In this document: positions 55,998 to 64,000 of the stretch, piece by piece
Layout of the letters: the number at the start of each line of letters is the position of its first letter
How positions within the stretch are numbered: position 1 is the stretch's first letter
Assembly (NCBI RefSeq): GCF_015529805.1
Contig: NZ_CP064654.1
Location: 1,550,001 to 1,614,000, forward strand
Length of the DNA stretch: 64,000 nucleotides
Direction of reading: 5' to 3'
Origin: Qipengyuania soli
Lineage (GTDB): Bacteria > Pseudomonadota > Alphaproteobacteria > Sphingomonadales > Sphingomonadaceae
Notes under the pieces: generated by a model
The model's database searches: none
Told to the model about the DNA's origin: nothing
Seen by the model: the letters and a program-made list of their open reading frames with translations, nothing else
Program-made: the position numbers and the translations under genes

Positions 55998-56064
55998 CGC
56001 GCAAAAATCCTTTCGTGTGCCGACTGCCGCGACTAGGGAACTCGGCGATGATTGAGAACCCCGC

Positions 56065-56895
56065 ATGACAGATCAGGTAATGGATACGAATGCCGTCGAG
56101 GGCGGCGAGCGCAAGGAGCAGGAAAGCTGGGGCAGCTTCCTGTGGTTCTGCGCCAAGCTCGTGCTTGCAGTGCTGATTTTCCGCACGTTCCTGTTCAGCT
56201 TCTTCACCATTCCCAGCGAGAGCATGTTGCCCGGCCTGCAGACCGGCGACTACCTGATCGCGGCCAAGTGGCCCTATGGCTACAACGAGAATTCGCTGCC
56301 TCTGGGGATACCGGGCCCCAGGGACCGCGTATTCGGAAGTCTGCCTACCCGCGGCGATGTGGTGGTGTTCAAGCACCCGGTCGACGGCACCGAATACGTC
56401 AAGCGGGCCATCGGCCTTCCCGGCGATACGATCGCGATGCGCAACGGCGTGCTGGTCATCAACGGCGAGATGGTCCCCAAGAGGAAGATCGCCGACTTCC
56501 TCATGCCGGTAAGCGCCAACACCCGCTGCCACCCCCGCGGACAGCTGATGCGCTACCCGAGCGGCAACGAAGCCTGCCGCTATTCCCGCTTCGAGGAGAC
56601 GCTGCCGGGCGGCAAGAAGATCCAGGTGCTCGACTTCGGTGCCACCATCCAGGACGATTTCGGCCCCGTCGTCGTGCCCGAAGGGCAGGTCTTCATGATG
56701 GGCGACAACCGCGACAACTCGATGGACAGCCGCTTTCCCGCAGTCCCCGGGGGCGGCGTGGGGCTGGTCGACCAGAACGCGCTGGTCGCACGCGCCAGCG
56801 TGGTGTTGTTCTCCACCGATGGCAGCGCCGAATGGTTGTTCCCCTGGACATGGTTCACTGCCGCGCGCTGGGACCGGATTGGGCACGGCATATGA
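56065..56895 (+). CDS. lepB: signal peptidase I
   Basis: 276 residues. N-terminal membrane anchor (WGSFLWFCAKLVLAVLIFRTFLFSFF, about 22-48). Box B FTIPSESMLPGL with catalytic S53, box D EYVKRAIGLPGDTI with the general base K113, and box E VFMMGDNRDNSMDSR. Cleaves signal peptides on the outer face of the inner membrane. The start ATG at 56065 is followed by rnc with an ATGA overlap, and a GNRNRR-type insertion between boxes D and E is present (CHPRGQLMRYPSGNE). Confidence 0.95.
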   Translation: MTDQVMDTNAVEGGERKEQESWGSFLWFCAKLVLAVLIFRTFLFSFFTIPSESMLPGLQTGDYLIAAKWPYGYNENSLPLGIPGPRDRVFGSLPTRGDVVVFKHPVDGTEYVKRAIGLPGDTIAMRNGVLVINGEMVPKRKIADFLMPVSANTRCHPRGQLMRYPSGNEACRYSRFEETLPGGKKIQVLDFGATIQDDFGPVVVPEGQVFMMGDNRDNSMDSRFPAVPGGGVGLVDQNALVARASVVLFSTDGSAEWLFPWTWFTAARWDRIGHGI

Positions 56896-57566
56896 GCAAG
56901 GGCATGTCCGACGATACCCGCGCATGGCTTGAAGCGACCGGCTTCACCGTGCGTGACGAGGAAATGTGGCTCGCCGCGCTGACCCACGGCAGCATGGGCG
57001 AAAAGCGCGATTACGAGCGGCTGGAGTTCCTCGGCGATCGTGTTCTCGGCCTCTCGATCGCCAACTGGCTCTATCGCCAGAGCACCGCGCCCGAGGGCAA
57101 GCTCGCACAGCGCCTCAATGCCATCGTCAGCCGCGAGATGTGCGCCGAAGTCGCCCGCGGCATCGGCCTGCCGGCACATATCCGCATCTCGAAGCAGGCC
57201 CACGCCGATGGCGGCCGCAACAGTGACAACATCCTGGGCGACGTTGTCGAAAGCCTGCTCGGCGCGCAGTATCTCGACAACGGTTTCGAAGCCTCCCGCG
57301 AAGTCGTCGAACTGCTGTTCCGCCCCGCACTCGAAAGCGGAGCGGGCAAGGCCAAGCATCCCAAGAGCGCGCTGCAGGAATGGGCCGCGGGTAACCAGCG
57401 CAAGCCGCCCGAATACGAGATCATCGAACGTTCGGGCCCCGACCACGCGATGACCTTCACGGTGCGCGTACGCGTTCACCGCGTCGGCGAGGCGGAAGGG
57501 ACTGCAAGCAGCAAGGGCGAAGCCGAGAAGGCCGCAGCCAAGGAATTCATGGAGAAATACGGGTGA
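56892..57566 (+). CDS. rnc: ribonuclease III
   Basis: 224 residues from MSKGMSDDTRAWLEATGFT (ATGA overlap with lepB). The catalytic signature ERLEFLGDRVLGL is at about 42-54, with D49 in the metal site; a second site NILGDVVESLLGAQYLD is near 112. A double-stranded-RNA-binding domain occupies about 155-224 (PKSALQEWAAGNQRKPPEYEI ... ASSKGEAEKAAAKEFMEKYG). Cleaves rRNA precursors. Overlaps era by GTGA. Confidence 0.96.
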   Translation: MSKGMSDDTRAWLEATGFTVRDEEMWLAALTHGSMGEKRDYERLEFLGDRVLGLSIANWLYRQSTAPEGKLAQRLNAIVSREMCAEVARGIGLPAHIRISKQAHADGGRNSDNILGDVVESLLGAQYLDNGFEASREVVELLFRPALESGAGKAKHPKSALQEWAAGNQRKPPEYEIIERSGPDHAMTFTVRVRVHRVGEAEGTASSKGEAEKAAAKEFMEKYG

Positions 57567-58468
57567 GCGATAGCGCAACCACAAGGTGCGGCGTCGTGGC
57601 CGTGCTCGGTGCCCCCAATGCGGGCAAGTCGACGCTGGTGAACCAGCTCGTCGGCCAGAAGGTGGCCATCACCAGTGCCAAGGCGCAGACGACGCGGGCA
57701 CGGATGATGGGCATTGCGCTCGACGGCGACACGCAGATGATCCTGGTCGACACGCCGGGCATCTTCGCGCCCAAGCGCCGCCTCGACCGCGCCATGGTCA
57801 GCGCGGCGTGGGAAGGCGCGGAAGCCGCCGATGCGATCCTGCTGCTGGTCGACCCGGTGAAGCAGCGCCGCCACGAACTAGAACCACTGGTCGAACAGAT
57901 CGCCGGGCGGCCCGAGCGCAAGATTCTCGTCCTCAACAAGGTCGATGTGGCCAAGAAGGAGCCGCTCCTCGCACTGGCGCAGGAACTGGGCGAAAAAGTC
58001 GACTTCGCCGAGGTGTTCTTCGTGTCTGCCCTTACCGGCGACGGCGTGCCCGAGATGAAGGCCGCGCTTGCCGCAATGATGCCCGAGGGTCCCTGGCACT
58101 ATCCCGAAGACCAGGTCAGCGATGCCAGCGAACGCCTGCTCGCCACCGAGATCACGCGTGAACAACTCTACAAGCAGCTGCACGAGGAACTTCCCTACGA
58201 CAGCGCGGTGCGGCCGGAGAAATACATCCAGCGCAAGGACGGCAGCGTCGAGATTCACCAGCAGATCGTCGTCACCCGCGACAATCAGCGCGCCATCGTG
58301 CTCGGCAAGGGCGGATCGAAGATCAAGGCCATCGGCGAGGCGGCGCGCAAGGAACTGTCCGAAGTACTGGGCCAGAAGGTCCACCTCTTCCTCCATGTGA
58401 AGACCGACGAGCGCTGGACCGAGGACAAGGAAATGTTCGAGGAAATGGGCCTCGACTGGGTGCGCTAG
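57563..58468 (+). CDS. era: GTPase Era
   Basis: 301 residues from a GTG overlapping the rnc stop. Ras-like GTPase fused to a KH domain: G1 GAPNAGKST, G3 DTPGIF, G4 NKVDV, and the C-terminal KH segment (GKGGSKIKAIGEAARKELSEVLGQKVHLFL) that binds the 3' end of 16S rRNA. The lepB-rnc-era order is widely conserved. The stop is immediately followed by the ATG of the DUF4010 gene. Confidence 0.96.
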   Translation: MSDSATTRCGVVAVLGAPNAGKSTLVNQLVGQKVAITSAKAQTTRARMMGIALDGDTQMILVDTPGIFAPKRRLDRAMVSAAWEGAEAADAILLLVDPVKQRRHELEPLVEQIAGRPERKILVLNKVDVAKKEPLLALAQELGEKVDFAEVFFVSALTGDGVPEMKAALAAMMPEGPWHYPEDQVSDASERLLATEITREQLYKQLHEELPYDSAVRPEKYIQRKDGSVEIHQQIVVTRDNQRAIVLGKGGSKIKAIGEAARKELSEVLGQKVHLFLHVKTDERWTEDKEMFEEMGLDWVR

Positions 58469-59737
58469 ATGGGAGGGGCCTCTATTAGCCTCGGCCCCAC
58501 GTCCCTGACGCTCGGCGCGGCATTTGCCGTCGGCCTGCTGATTGGCATCGAGCGCGGCTGGAAGTTGCGTTCAGCTGCCGACGGGTCGCGAGTTGCCGGA
58601 ATCAGGACCTTTACACTGCTCGGACTCGGTTCAGGCGTGGCAGGCCTGCTGCAGTCACTTGGCTACTCGCTCGTTGCCGGTTTGATCGTCGCCGGCCTCG
58701 CTGGCGTTACAGCCCTCGGATACTGGCGCGATATGCAGTCCAGCGGACGCGCAGATGCTACCACCGCCGTCGCGGCCATGGTGACGATCGTTCTCGGTTT
58801 TCTCGCAGGTATTGGCCAGCCGGCTCTTGCAGTAGCGGGCGCGGCAGTGGCGACTTTCGTCCTGGCGCTGCGGAGCGAGACGCATCGGCTGATCCACCTG
58901 CTCGACGAGGAGGACATCAAGGCGCTCGCTCGCTACGCCGTGATCGCGGCGGCGGTCTATCCCTTCCTGCCCAACGGACGTTTCGGCCCCTATGACGCCT
59001 GGGATCCACACGCGCTGTGGCTGGTGGTGATCGTCGTCACCGGCTTCTCCTTCGCCGGATACGCCGCCAACCGGATGTTCGGGGCGAAGCGCGGGACCAT
59101 CGCGACTGCCATCATCGGCGGGGCCTACAGCTCGACTGCGGTGACTTATTCCTTCTCCCAAAAGCTTGGCGCAGGAGAAGGCGGCGGGGCGGAAAATGCC
59201 GGTATCGCGCTGGCCACGGCGGTGATGTACCTGCGGGTGATAGTGCTGGTCGCGATCCTCGCGACGAGCCTGCTCGTGCCCTTCGTGATCATCGTGGCTC
59301 CGGCACTTGTGACGGGTTTCGCTGTCAGTTGGTGGCTCTATCGCCGGGCGCCGCACAGCACCGGCGCGGCCCCGCCGGGCAACCCGATAGCCCTGCTTCC
59401 CGCCTTCACATTCGTCGCCTTCGTCGCGGTCGCTGCCGTCGTCGCGCGCTGGGCCGAGGGGACCTTCGGCGAACAGGGCATAGCGGTCCTGCTGCTGGTC
59501 ATGGGAACGATGGATGTCGATGCCGCCATCATCACCGCCGGAGGGCTGGAACCCGGGACCATCGCCCCTCACCTCGCCGCGCTGGCAATCGGCGGGACTA
59601 TCCTTGCCAACATGACCGTGAAGCTCGGTACCACCCTCGTCTATGGCAAGGGTGCCGCGCGACCCGCAGCACTGGCGCTCGGAGCGAGCATGGTGGCGCT
59701 GGCGGCGAGCCTGATCGTGGGCTATCTCCGCCTTTAG
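58469..59737 (+). CDS. MgtC/SapB and DUF4010 domain membrane protein
   Basis: 422 residues with about eleven hydrophobic segments. The N-terminal part (LTLGAAFAVGLLIGIERGWKLR...GIRTFTLLGLGSGVAGLL) is an MgtC/SapB-type domain with the conserved GxERGxK-R and RTF motifs. The C-terminal half (YSSTAVTYSFSQKLG, GTMDVDAAIITAGGL) is DUF4010. Function unknown; MgtC-type domains affect Mg2+ and membrane potential in other bacteria. It starts at the base after the era stop, so it is likely co-translated with lepB-rnc-era, which is unusual. Confidence 0.88.
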   Translation: MGGASISLGPTSLTLGAAFAVGLLIGIERGWKLRSAADGSRVAGIRTFTLLGLGSGVAGLLQSLGYSLVAGLIVAGLAGVTALGYWRDMQSSGRADATTAVAAMVTIVLGFLAGIGQPALAVAGAAVATFVLALRSETHRLIHLLDEEDIKALARYAVIAAAVYPFLPNGRFGPYDAWDPHALWLVVIVVTGFSFAGYAANRMFGAKRGTIATAIIGGAYSSTAVTYSFSQKLGAGEGGGAENAGIALATAVMYLRVIVLVAILATSLLVPFVIIVAPALVTGFAVSWWLYRRAPHSTGAAPPGNPIALLPAFTFVAFVAVAAVVARWAEGTFGEQGIAVLLLVMGTMDVDAAIITAGGLEPGTIAPHLAALAIGGTILANMTVKLGTTLVYGKGAARPAALALGASMVALAASLIVGYLRL

Positions 59738-59767
59738 CAAGGATTTTTTGGGAAGGGCCTGCAAGCC

Positions 59768-60379
59768 ATGGAGAGGTTGGAAGCACACGGAAGGCTGCGT
59801 CTCGACGAGGCTACCTGGGCAGCCAGCGTGGTCCATGGCAAGGTTGCTCATACCGGCTTTCACACGAGGGCCTACTTCACTCTGGCGACCATGGTCGGGA
59901 CGATGCTTGGCCTGACGATTGCGGGCATCCTAAGCCTCTTCATCCCGCCCACCTGGATGATGGCGCACCCGATATCGGTGCTTTTCGCCATGCTCGTACT
60001 CGCGGCTTTCGGAACGCTGTGGGGAGTGGATCGAGGCTGGAAGCGCGTGGCGATCGTGCTCGACAAAGCCTGGAGAGAGGGTCTCGCGAAGCGCGGAATC
60101 CCGAATGAGGCTGATGTCGCCTATGTTCTGGACGAGCGGGGCCTCGAATACCGGACGGACAATTTCACGGCGGTCGCATCATACCCCTCGATCCACCAGA
60201 TCGTCCGCGATGAACCCTACTGGATCGTCGGGGCAGATGCGCTGACGCTGTGCCTACCCGACAGCGCCTTTGCCTCGAACGACGATGCAACGGCCTTCAT
60301 GCGCACACTATGGGACCGCATCGGCGAGGATGCGCAAGAGCGCAGCAAGATGGCCAGCCTGTCGCTGGGACAGGCCTAA
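59768..60379 (+). CDS. YcxB-like membrane protein
   Basis: 203 residues. Two hydrophobic helices (about 37-60 and 68-85) follow a soluble N-terminal part, and the C-terminal 100 residues form a YcxB-like domain (LEYRTDNFTAVASYPSIHQIVRDEPYWIVGADALTLCLPDSAF). The family is found beside DUF4010-like and signal peptidase genes in some bacteria but has no defined role. Its 3' end overlaps the convergent small SANT-like gene by four bases. Confidence 0.75.
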   Translation: MERLEAHGRLRLDEATWAASVVHGKVAHTGFHTRAYFTLATMVGTMLGLTIAGILSLFIPPTWMMAHPISVLFAMLVLAAFGTLWGVDRGWKRVAIVLDKAWREGLAKRGIPNEADVAYVLDERGLEYRTDNFTAVASYPSIHQIVRDEPYWIVGADALTLCLPDSAFASNDDATAFMRTLWDRIGEDAQERSKMASLSLGQA

Positions 60380-60558
60380 CGCTTCTTGGCGAACTCGATC
60401 TTGTTCTTCTTGGCGAAGTCTTTGGTCGATTCCTCGCTGCGATTGAGCGCCTTGGCGATCTCCTTCAGCCCCTTGCCCTTGGCCGCGAGCGTGCGCAGCT
60501 GACTGGCCTCGTCGCTGGTCCAGGGCTGCTTGTGCCGCTCGAAATGCTCCTTGGCCAT
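60376..60558 (-). CDS. small SANT/Myb-like helix-turn-helix protein
   Basis: 60 residues. WTSDEASQLRTLAAKGKGLKEIAKALNRSEESTKDFAKKNKIEF has the three-helix layout of a SANT/Myb-type or ParB-like HTH: a Trp start, a Gly-Lys turn, and EIAKALNRS as the recognition-type helix. The start overlaps the topA stop by one base (TGATGG), so it is probably translated with topA. A DNA-binding role is inferred from shape; no partner is known. Confidence 0.7.
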   Translation of the reverse strand: MAKEHFERHKQPWTSDEASQLRTLAAKGKGLKEIAKALNRSEESTKDFAKKNKIEFAKKR

Positions 60559-63107
60559 CAGCTGGCAGCCTTCTTCGCGGCAGCCTTTTTCTTCGGTGCC
60601 GCCTTCTTCTTGGCCGGAGCCTTGCGGCCTTTCTTCTTGGCGGGCCCCTTGGCGGCGCGGGCGTCGATCAGTTCGATCGCCTGCGCTTCGGTCAGGTCCT
60701 CGGGCTTCACGTCCTTGGGGATTGTCGCGTTGGTCGTGCCGTCGGTGACATAGGGGCCGTAGCGGCCCGGCATGACCTTCATCTCGCCGCCGCTGGTCGG
60801 GTGCGCGCCGAGAGTCTTGATCGGCTCGGCCTTGGCGCGTCCACCTGCCCCGCCGCGATTAGCGGCCTGGGCGAGAATATCGACCGCACGGTTCATGCCG
60901 ACATCGAACACTTCGCGCGTGCCCGACAGCTTGCCGTACTTTCCGTCATGGCGCAGATAGGGACCGTAACGTCCTATATTCGCTTCGATTTCCAGACCCG
61001 TTTCGGGATGCGCCCCGACGATGCGCGGCAGGCTCAACAGCTTCAGCGCCCATTCCAGATCGAAGTCGTCGAGGTCCTTAGGAATGCTCGCGCGCTTGGC
61101 CTCCTTGCCCTCGCCCAGCTGCACATAGGGACCGAAGCGGCCGCTCTTGCGCTCGACCGGCAGGCCGGTCTCGGGATCGTTGCCGAGCACCGCGTCCTCG
61201 CCCCCGTCACCATCCGCGCCGCCAGGCTTGGCGAACTGGCGGGTGTACTTGCACTCGGGATAATTGGCACATGCGACGAAGGCGCCAAACTTGCCGCCAC
61301 GCAGGGCCAGCCTGCCGTTTTCGCGGCCTTCGGCCTCGCACAGTGGGCAGTGGCGCGGATCCTTGCCGTCGGCACGTTCGGGGAAGAGGTAGTCGGCGAG
61401 GAAGTCGTCGAGCTCCTCGGTCACTTCCGAAGGCTTCTTCTCCATCACCTCTTCGGTCTTGGGCTTGAAGTCCTTCCAGAACTCGGCGAGCAGCGCCTTC
61501 CAATCCTCGCGCCCGTCGGAAACGGTGTCGAGTTCCTCCTCCATCCCGGCGGTGAAATCGAAGGCGACGTAGCGCTCGAAGAATCGCTCGAGGAAAGCCG
61601 TCAGCAAGCGCCCGCTTTCCTCGGCGAAGAAGCGGTTCTTCTCCATCCGGACATAATTGCGGTCGCGCAGCGTCTGGATCGTGCTGGCATAGGTCGAGGG
61701 ACGGCCGATGCCGAGTTCCTCCAGCCGCTTGACGAGGCTGGCTTCGGAGAAACGCGGCGGCGGCTGGGTGAAGTGCTGGTTGGCCTCGACGCCCTTCTTG
61801 AGCGGCGCATCGCCCTTGGCGAGCGTGGGTAGCAGACCGTCCTCGTCGTCCTCGGGGTCGTCGCGACCTTCCTGATAGACGGCCAGGAAGCCGGGATATT
61901 TCACCACCTGGCCGCTGGCGCGCAGCTCGTGGCGGCCGGTCGGATCGCGAAACGTAACGGTCGTCCGCTCGAGGCTGGCGGCGGCCATCTGGCTCGCCAT
62001 CGCGCGCTTGAAGATGAGATCGTAGAGCTTGCCCTCGTCACCCGATCCTGCGCGGTCGCGGTTGAAGTCGGTCGGACGGATGGCTTCGTGCGCTTCCTGC
62101 GCGTTCTTCGCCTTGGTCTTGTACATCCGCGGACTGTCGGGGAGCGCGTGGCCGCCGTAACGGTCGGCCACGGCCTTGCGGCAGGCGGCGATAGCGCTGC
62201 CGTCCATGCTGACCCCGTCGGTACGCATATAGGTGATCGCGCCCGCTTCGTAGAGCGACTGCGCCAGGCGCATCGTGTGGCTGGCCGAGAATCCCAGCTT
62301 GCGCGCCGCCTCTTGCTGCAGCGTGGAAGTGGTAAACGGCGGCGCCGGATTGCGCTTGAAGGGCTTGGTCTCGACCTCCTCGACCGTGAAATTCGACCCT
62401 TCGACCGCCTTCTTCGCGGCCATGGCGCTGCCTTCGTTGCCGAGCGTCATCTTGTCGAGCTTGTCGCCGTCGAACTTGACGAGGCGCGCGTCGAACTCGG
62501 TGCCGTCGTGCTGCAGCTTGGCGATGACCGACCAGTATTCCTCTGCACGGAAATGCTCGATCTCGATCTCGCGGTCGACGATCAGGCGCAGGGCGACCGA
62601 CTGGACGCGGCCTGCGCTCTTGGCCCCGGGCAGGCGGCGCCACAATACCGGGCTCAGCGTGAAGCCGTAGAGATAATCCAGCGCGCGGCGCGCGAGATAG
62701 GCGTCGATCAGCGGCTGGTCGAGCTCGCGCGGCGACTTCATGGCGTCGGTCACCGCCTGCTTGGTAATCGCATTGAAGGTCACCCGCTCGACCTTGTCGG
62801 GCAGTGCCTTCCTCTTCTGCAGCAGTTCGCGAACGTGCCACGAAATCGCTTCGCCCTCGCGATCGGGGTCGGTAGCAAGGATCAGGCGGTCGGCCTTCTT
62901 GGCGTTGTCGGCGATATCCTTGAAGCGGCTCTGCTTGTCGCGATAGAGCTCCCAGTCCATCGCGAAATCCTCGTCCGGACGAACGCTGCCGTCCTTGGGC
63001 GGCAGGTCGCGGACGTGCCCGTAGGAGGCCAGGACCTTGAAGTCCGAACCCAGGTATTTCTCGATAGTTTTCGCCTTGGCGGGCGATTCAACAATGACCA
63101 GTTGCAT
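60558..63107 (-). CDS. topA: DNA topoisomerase I
   Basis: 849 residues. Type IA topoisomerase: Toprim domain MQLVIVESPAKAKTIEKYLG (Glu and the later DPDREGEAI), and the active-site Tyr in AGAITYMRTDGVS near 300. The C-terminal part has a zinc-ribbon Cys4 unit (CPLCEAEG ... FVACANYPECKYTRQF), then two or three repeats of the GRFGPYVQLG type (GRFGPYVQ, GRYGPYLR, GRYGPYVT) and a lysine-rich tail. Relaxes negative supercoils. Directly before it is a 26-base alternating purine-pyrimidine tract. Confidence 0.96.
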   Translation of the reverse strand: MQLVIVESPAKAKTIEKYLGSDFKVLASYGHVRDLPPKDGSVRPDEDFAMDWELYRDKQSRFKDIADNAKKADRLILATDPDREGEAISWHVRELLQKRKALPDKVERVTFNAITKQAVTDAMKSPRELDQPLIDAYLARRALDYLYGFTLSPVLWRRLPGAKSAGRVQSVALRLIVDREIEIEHFRAEEYWSVIAKLQHDGTEFDARLVKFDGDKLDKMTLGNEGSAMAAKKAVEGSNFTVEEVETKPFKRNPAPPFTTSTLQQEAARKLGFSASHTMRLAQSLYEAGAITYMRTDGVSMDGSAIAACRKAVADRYGGHALPDSPRMYKTKAKNAQEAHEAIRPTDFNRDRAGSGDEGKLYDLIFKRAMASQMAAASLERTTVTFRDPTGRHELRASGQVVKYPGFLAVYQEGRDDPEDDEDGLLPTLAKGDAPLKKGVEANQHFTQPPPRFSEASLVKRLEELGIGRPSTYASTIQTLRDRNYVRMEKNRFFAEESGRLLTAFLERFFERYVAFDFTAGMEEELDTVSDGREDWKALLAEFWKDFKPKTEEVMEKKPSEVTEELDDFLADYLFPERADGKDPRHCPLCEAEGRENGRLALRGGKFGAFVACANYPECKYTRQFAKPGGADGDGGEDAVLGNDPETGLPVERKSGRFGPYVQLGEGKEAKRASIPKDLDDFDLEWALKLLSLPRIVGAHPETGLEIEANIGRYGPYLRHDGKYGKLSGTREVFDVGMNRAVDILAQAANRGGAGGRAKAEPIKTLGAHPTSGGEMKVMPGRYGPYVTDGTTNATIPKDVKPEDLTEAQAIELIDARAAKGPAKKKGRKAPAKKKAAPKKKAAAKKAAS

Positions 63108-63126
63108 GGGGTAAGATGCAGTCCCT

Positions 63127-63152
63127 TACGTGTGTACGTGTACGTACGCGCG
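63127..63152. promoter_or_regulatory. 26-base alternating purine-pyrimidine tract upstream of topA
   Basis: Strictly alternating pyrimidine and purine from 63127 to 63152, made of TG/CA and CG steps, with an internal palindrome GTACGTAC (63140-63147). It lies 20 to 45 bases before the topA start. Such tracts favour Z-DNA under negative supercoiling, so a supercoiling sensor for topA is plausible. Confidence 0.6.
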
Positions 63153-63178
63153 AAAATGGGGCCGGAGATTCGGGGGCG

Positions 63179-63541
63179 TCAAGCCGTGGAACGCACCATC
63201 TTCCGCCACGCCACTAGGAACAGCGCGAAGAGCAGAAGGTCGATCGCTCCGAAGATGCCGGTCATCACTTCGTTCTGCCCGGTGAGAGCGAAGGCAACCG
63301 CCGGAATACCGAAACACAGCTTTTCAAAGAAGGTCACCGGCATCAGCGGCTGGAAGCGGCGCGGGTCGCGGGCAATGACGAGGAATACACCCTGGAAGAC
63401 CAGTGCTGTGCCCGCAAAGCCGAGATGCGTCAGGTGCCACGGATCAGGCACGGGCTGGAAGTAAGCGAGAAGCAGGACGGGAATTCCGTAGATTGCGGCC
63501 CAGCGATAGACCCGGCTCGCGAACTGTTCCTCTGGCGTCAT
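63179..63541 (-). CDS. small membrane protein, unknown function
   Basis: 120 residues from MTPEEQFASRVYRWAAIYG, with GAGGGAGGC upstream; a start 16 codons earlier has no site. Four hydrophobic helices are seen: about 12-28, 36-55, 65-85 and 90-112, with Pro-rich loops (QPVPDPWHLTHLG; RDPRRFQPLMP). No family recognised. 71 bases upstream of topA on the same strand, so it may share its transcript. Confidence 0.7.
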   Translation of the reverse strand: MTPEEQFASRVYRWAAIYGIPVLLLAYFQPVPDPWHLTHLGFAGTALVFQGVFLVIARDPRRFQPLMPVTFFEKLCFGIPAVAFALTGQNEVMTGIFGAIDLLLFALFLVAWRKMVRSTA

Positions 63542-63838
63542 ACGGCCTCCCTCGCGCGGGTTCTGCTTCGCAAAAGGTTCTGGGGTCAAGCTGCCAGAAT
63601 GGAACGGGCCGCCCGTACAGGAGGTACGAAGGCGGCCCGTCGCGAGAGCGCCGGGGGCGCGCCCGCTAATGAAACTTGCGATGGTTGCGACCGGGTTGCG
63701 CGATAGCGGGGGGCCTCAGCGCGGCGCCCTGTTGCGCCTGCGAAGGCGATTCGCATTGCATGAACGCGTCACAATGCCGTCATTTGTGTCGAATTCTTAC
63801 AATTGTCCCAGATCGGGACTTTTGACGGTGAGGTCAGT
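63542..63838. other. intergenic region with a strong hairpin
   Basis: About 297 bases. Contains the hairpin 63605-63639 (CGGGCCGCC and CGTAC pairing with GTACG and GGCGGCCCG, loop AGGAG) and a GTCCC-AGATC-GGGAC palindrome near 63807. A plus-strand ATG at 63670 opens a 52-codon frame of poor composition, which I do not call. No promoter with good spacing was found. Confidence 0.5.
63605..63639. repeat. 14-bp hairpin with bulge
   Basis: Arms CGGGCCGCC-CGTAC and GTACG-AA-GGCGGCCCG, loop of five bases. No T-tract on either side. The loop sequence AGGAG, with the GT after it, resembles a ribosome-binding site on the plus strand but no start codon follows at useful distance. Confidence 0.6.
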
Positions 63839-64000
63839 CTAATCTTTCGTCACAAGGTCGAATGCAGCTACGCTGAGGACGGCATACCATGCCGATGCCA
63901 AAGACAATGTTGTGTTCCAAATGATGGAAGCAATGACGTAATTGCTCCAACTGACCCACTCATAGAACTGGTAGACTGCAAGTCCCAGACCGATGGTCAC
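63839..64000 (-). CDS. membrane protein fragment, 3' end only
   Basis: 53 residues read from the right edge to a TAG stop (63839-63841). The sequence is hydrophobic with aromatics: VTIGLGLAVYQFYEW, SWSNYVIASIIWNTTLSLASAWYAVLSV, ending FDLVTKD. Two membrane segments are plausible. The region is AT-richer than average. Without the rest of the gene the family cannot be named. Confidence 0.6.
   Translation of the reverse strand: MTIGLGLAVYQFYEWVSWSNYVIASIIWNTTLSLASAWYAVLSVAAFDLVTKD

Noticed and set aside
63670-63840. 52-codon plus-strand frame in the right-hand intergenic region
   Set aside because: Arg/Ser-rich composition and no usable ribosome-binding site; the AGGAG in the hairpin is too far upstream.

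Overview
The window is a stretch of chromosome from a high-GC alphaproteobacterium, most likely Sphingomonadales and probably Erythrobacteraceae. The reasons are the gene order of the ribosomal block, proteins of sphingomonad type (tandem Tyr/Arg-rich secreted proteins, an HWE-family kinase, MetZ, an AraC-type regulator with a DUF6597-like N-terminus) and the base composition. This placement is a judgement from protein character; no search was run. I see no rRNA, tRNA, CRISPR array or complete insertion sequence.

Layout. 1-2100: the end of a TRIC/UPF0126 membrane channel gene, then two tandem paralogous secreted proteins on the minus strand. 2341-22845: the ribosomal-protein block, all on the minus strand. 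In transcription order it runs rpsL-rpsG-fusA-tuf (str), rpsJ to rplP-rpmC-rpsQ (S10), rplN to secY-adk (spc), an inserted SRPBCC protein, then rpsM-rpsK-rpoA-rplQ (alpha) and a clear intrinsic terminator. Good sigma70-like promoters precede rpsL, rpsJ and rpsM, and each is followed, before the first start codon, by a hairpin plus T-tract that could act as an attenuator. 23188-25970: an accessory island. It has an AT-rich gene for a 589-residue protein with a PD-(D/E)XK nuclease signature, two copies of a non-coding direct repeat, and a helix-turn-helix protein whose C-terminus looks frameshifted.

25969-31903: a membrane protein, a GNAT acetyltransferase, a LysR regulator, and the polyphosphate pair ppk1-ppx. 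32041-35743: an AraC-type regulator, apaG and a three-gene TadG/TadE-like unit without the rest of a Tad machine. 35784-42279: a DsbA-like protein with metZ (coupled), a small membrane protein, a GT39-type glycosyltransferase facing a GT2-GtrA polyprenyl-phosphate sugar synthase, then leuB-recO. 42319-52789: an S9 peptidase, a UbiK-like protein, TspO, an SDR and a DFR-like reductase, a DAO-family oxidase, an iron-permease-like protein, glutathione reductase, a CDP-alcohol phosphatidyltransferase and a DEAD-box helicase. 52993-58468: an HWE sensor kinase, pgi, then the overlapping lepB-rnc-era operon running directly into an MgtC/DUF4010 membrane protein. 59768-64000: a YcxB-like protein, a small SANT/HTH protein coupled to topA, a small membrane protein, and a partial gene entering from the right edge.

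The most interesting points are the three leader structures in the ribosomal operons, the standalone PD-(D/E)XK gene beside repeats and a broken-looking HTH gene, ribosomal protein S12 with arginine at position 88, and a 26-base alternating purine-pyrimidine tract directly in front of topA.
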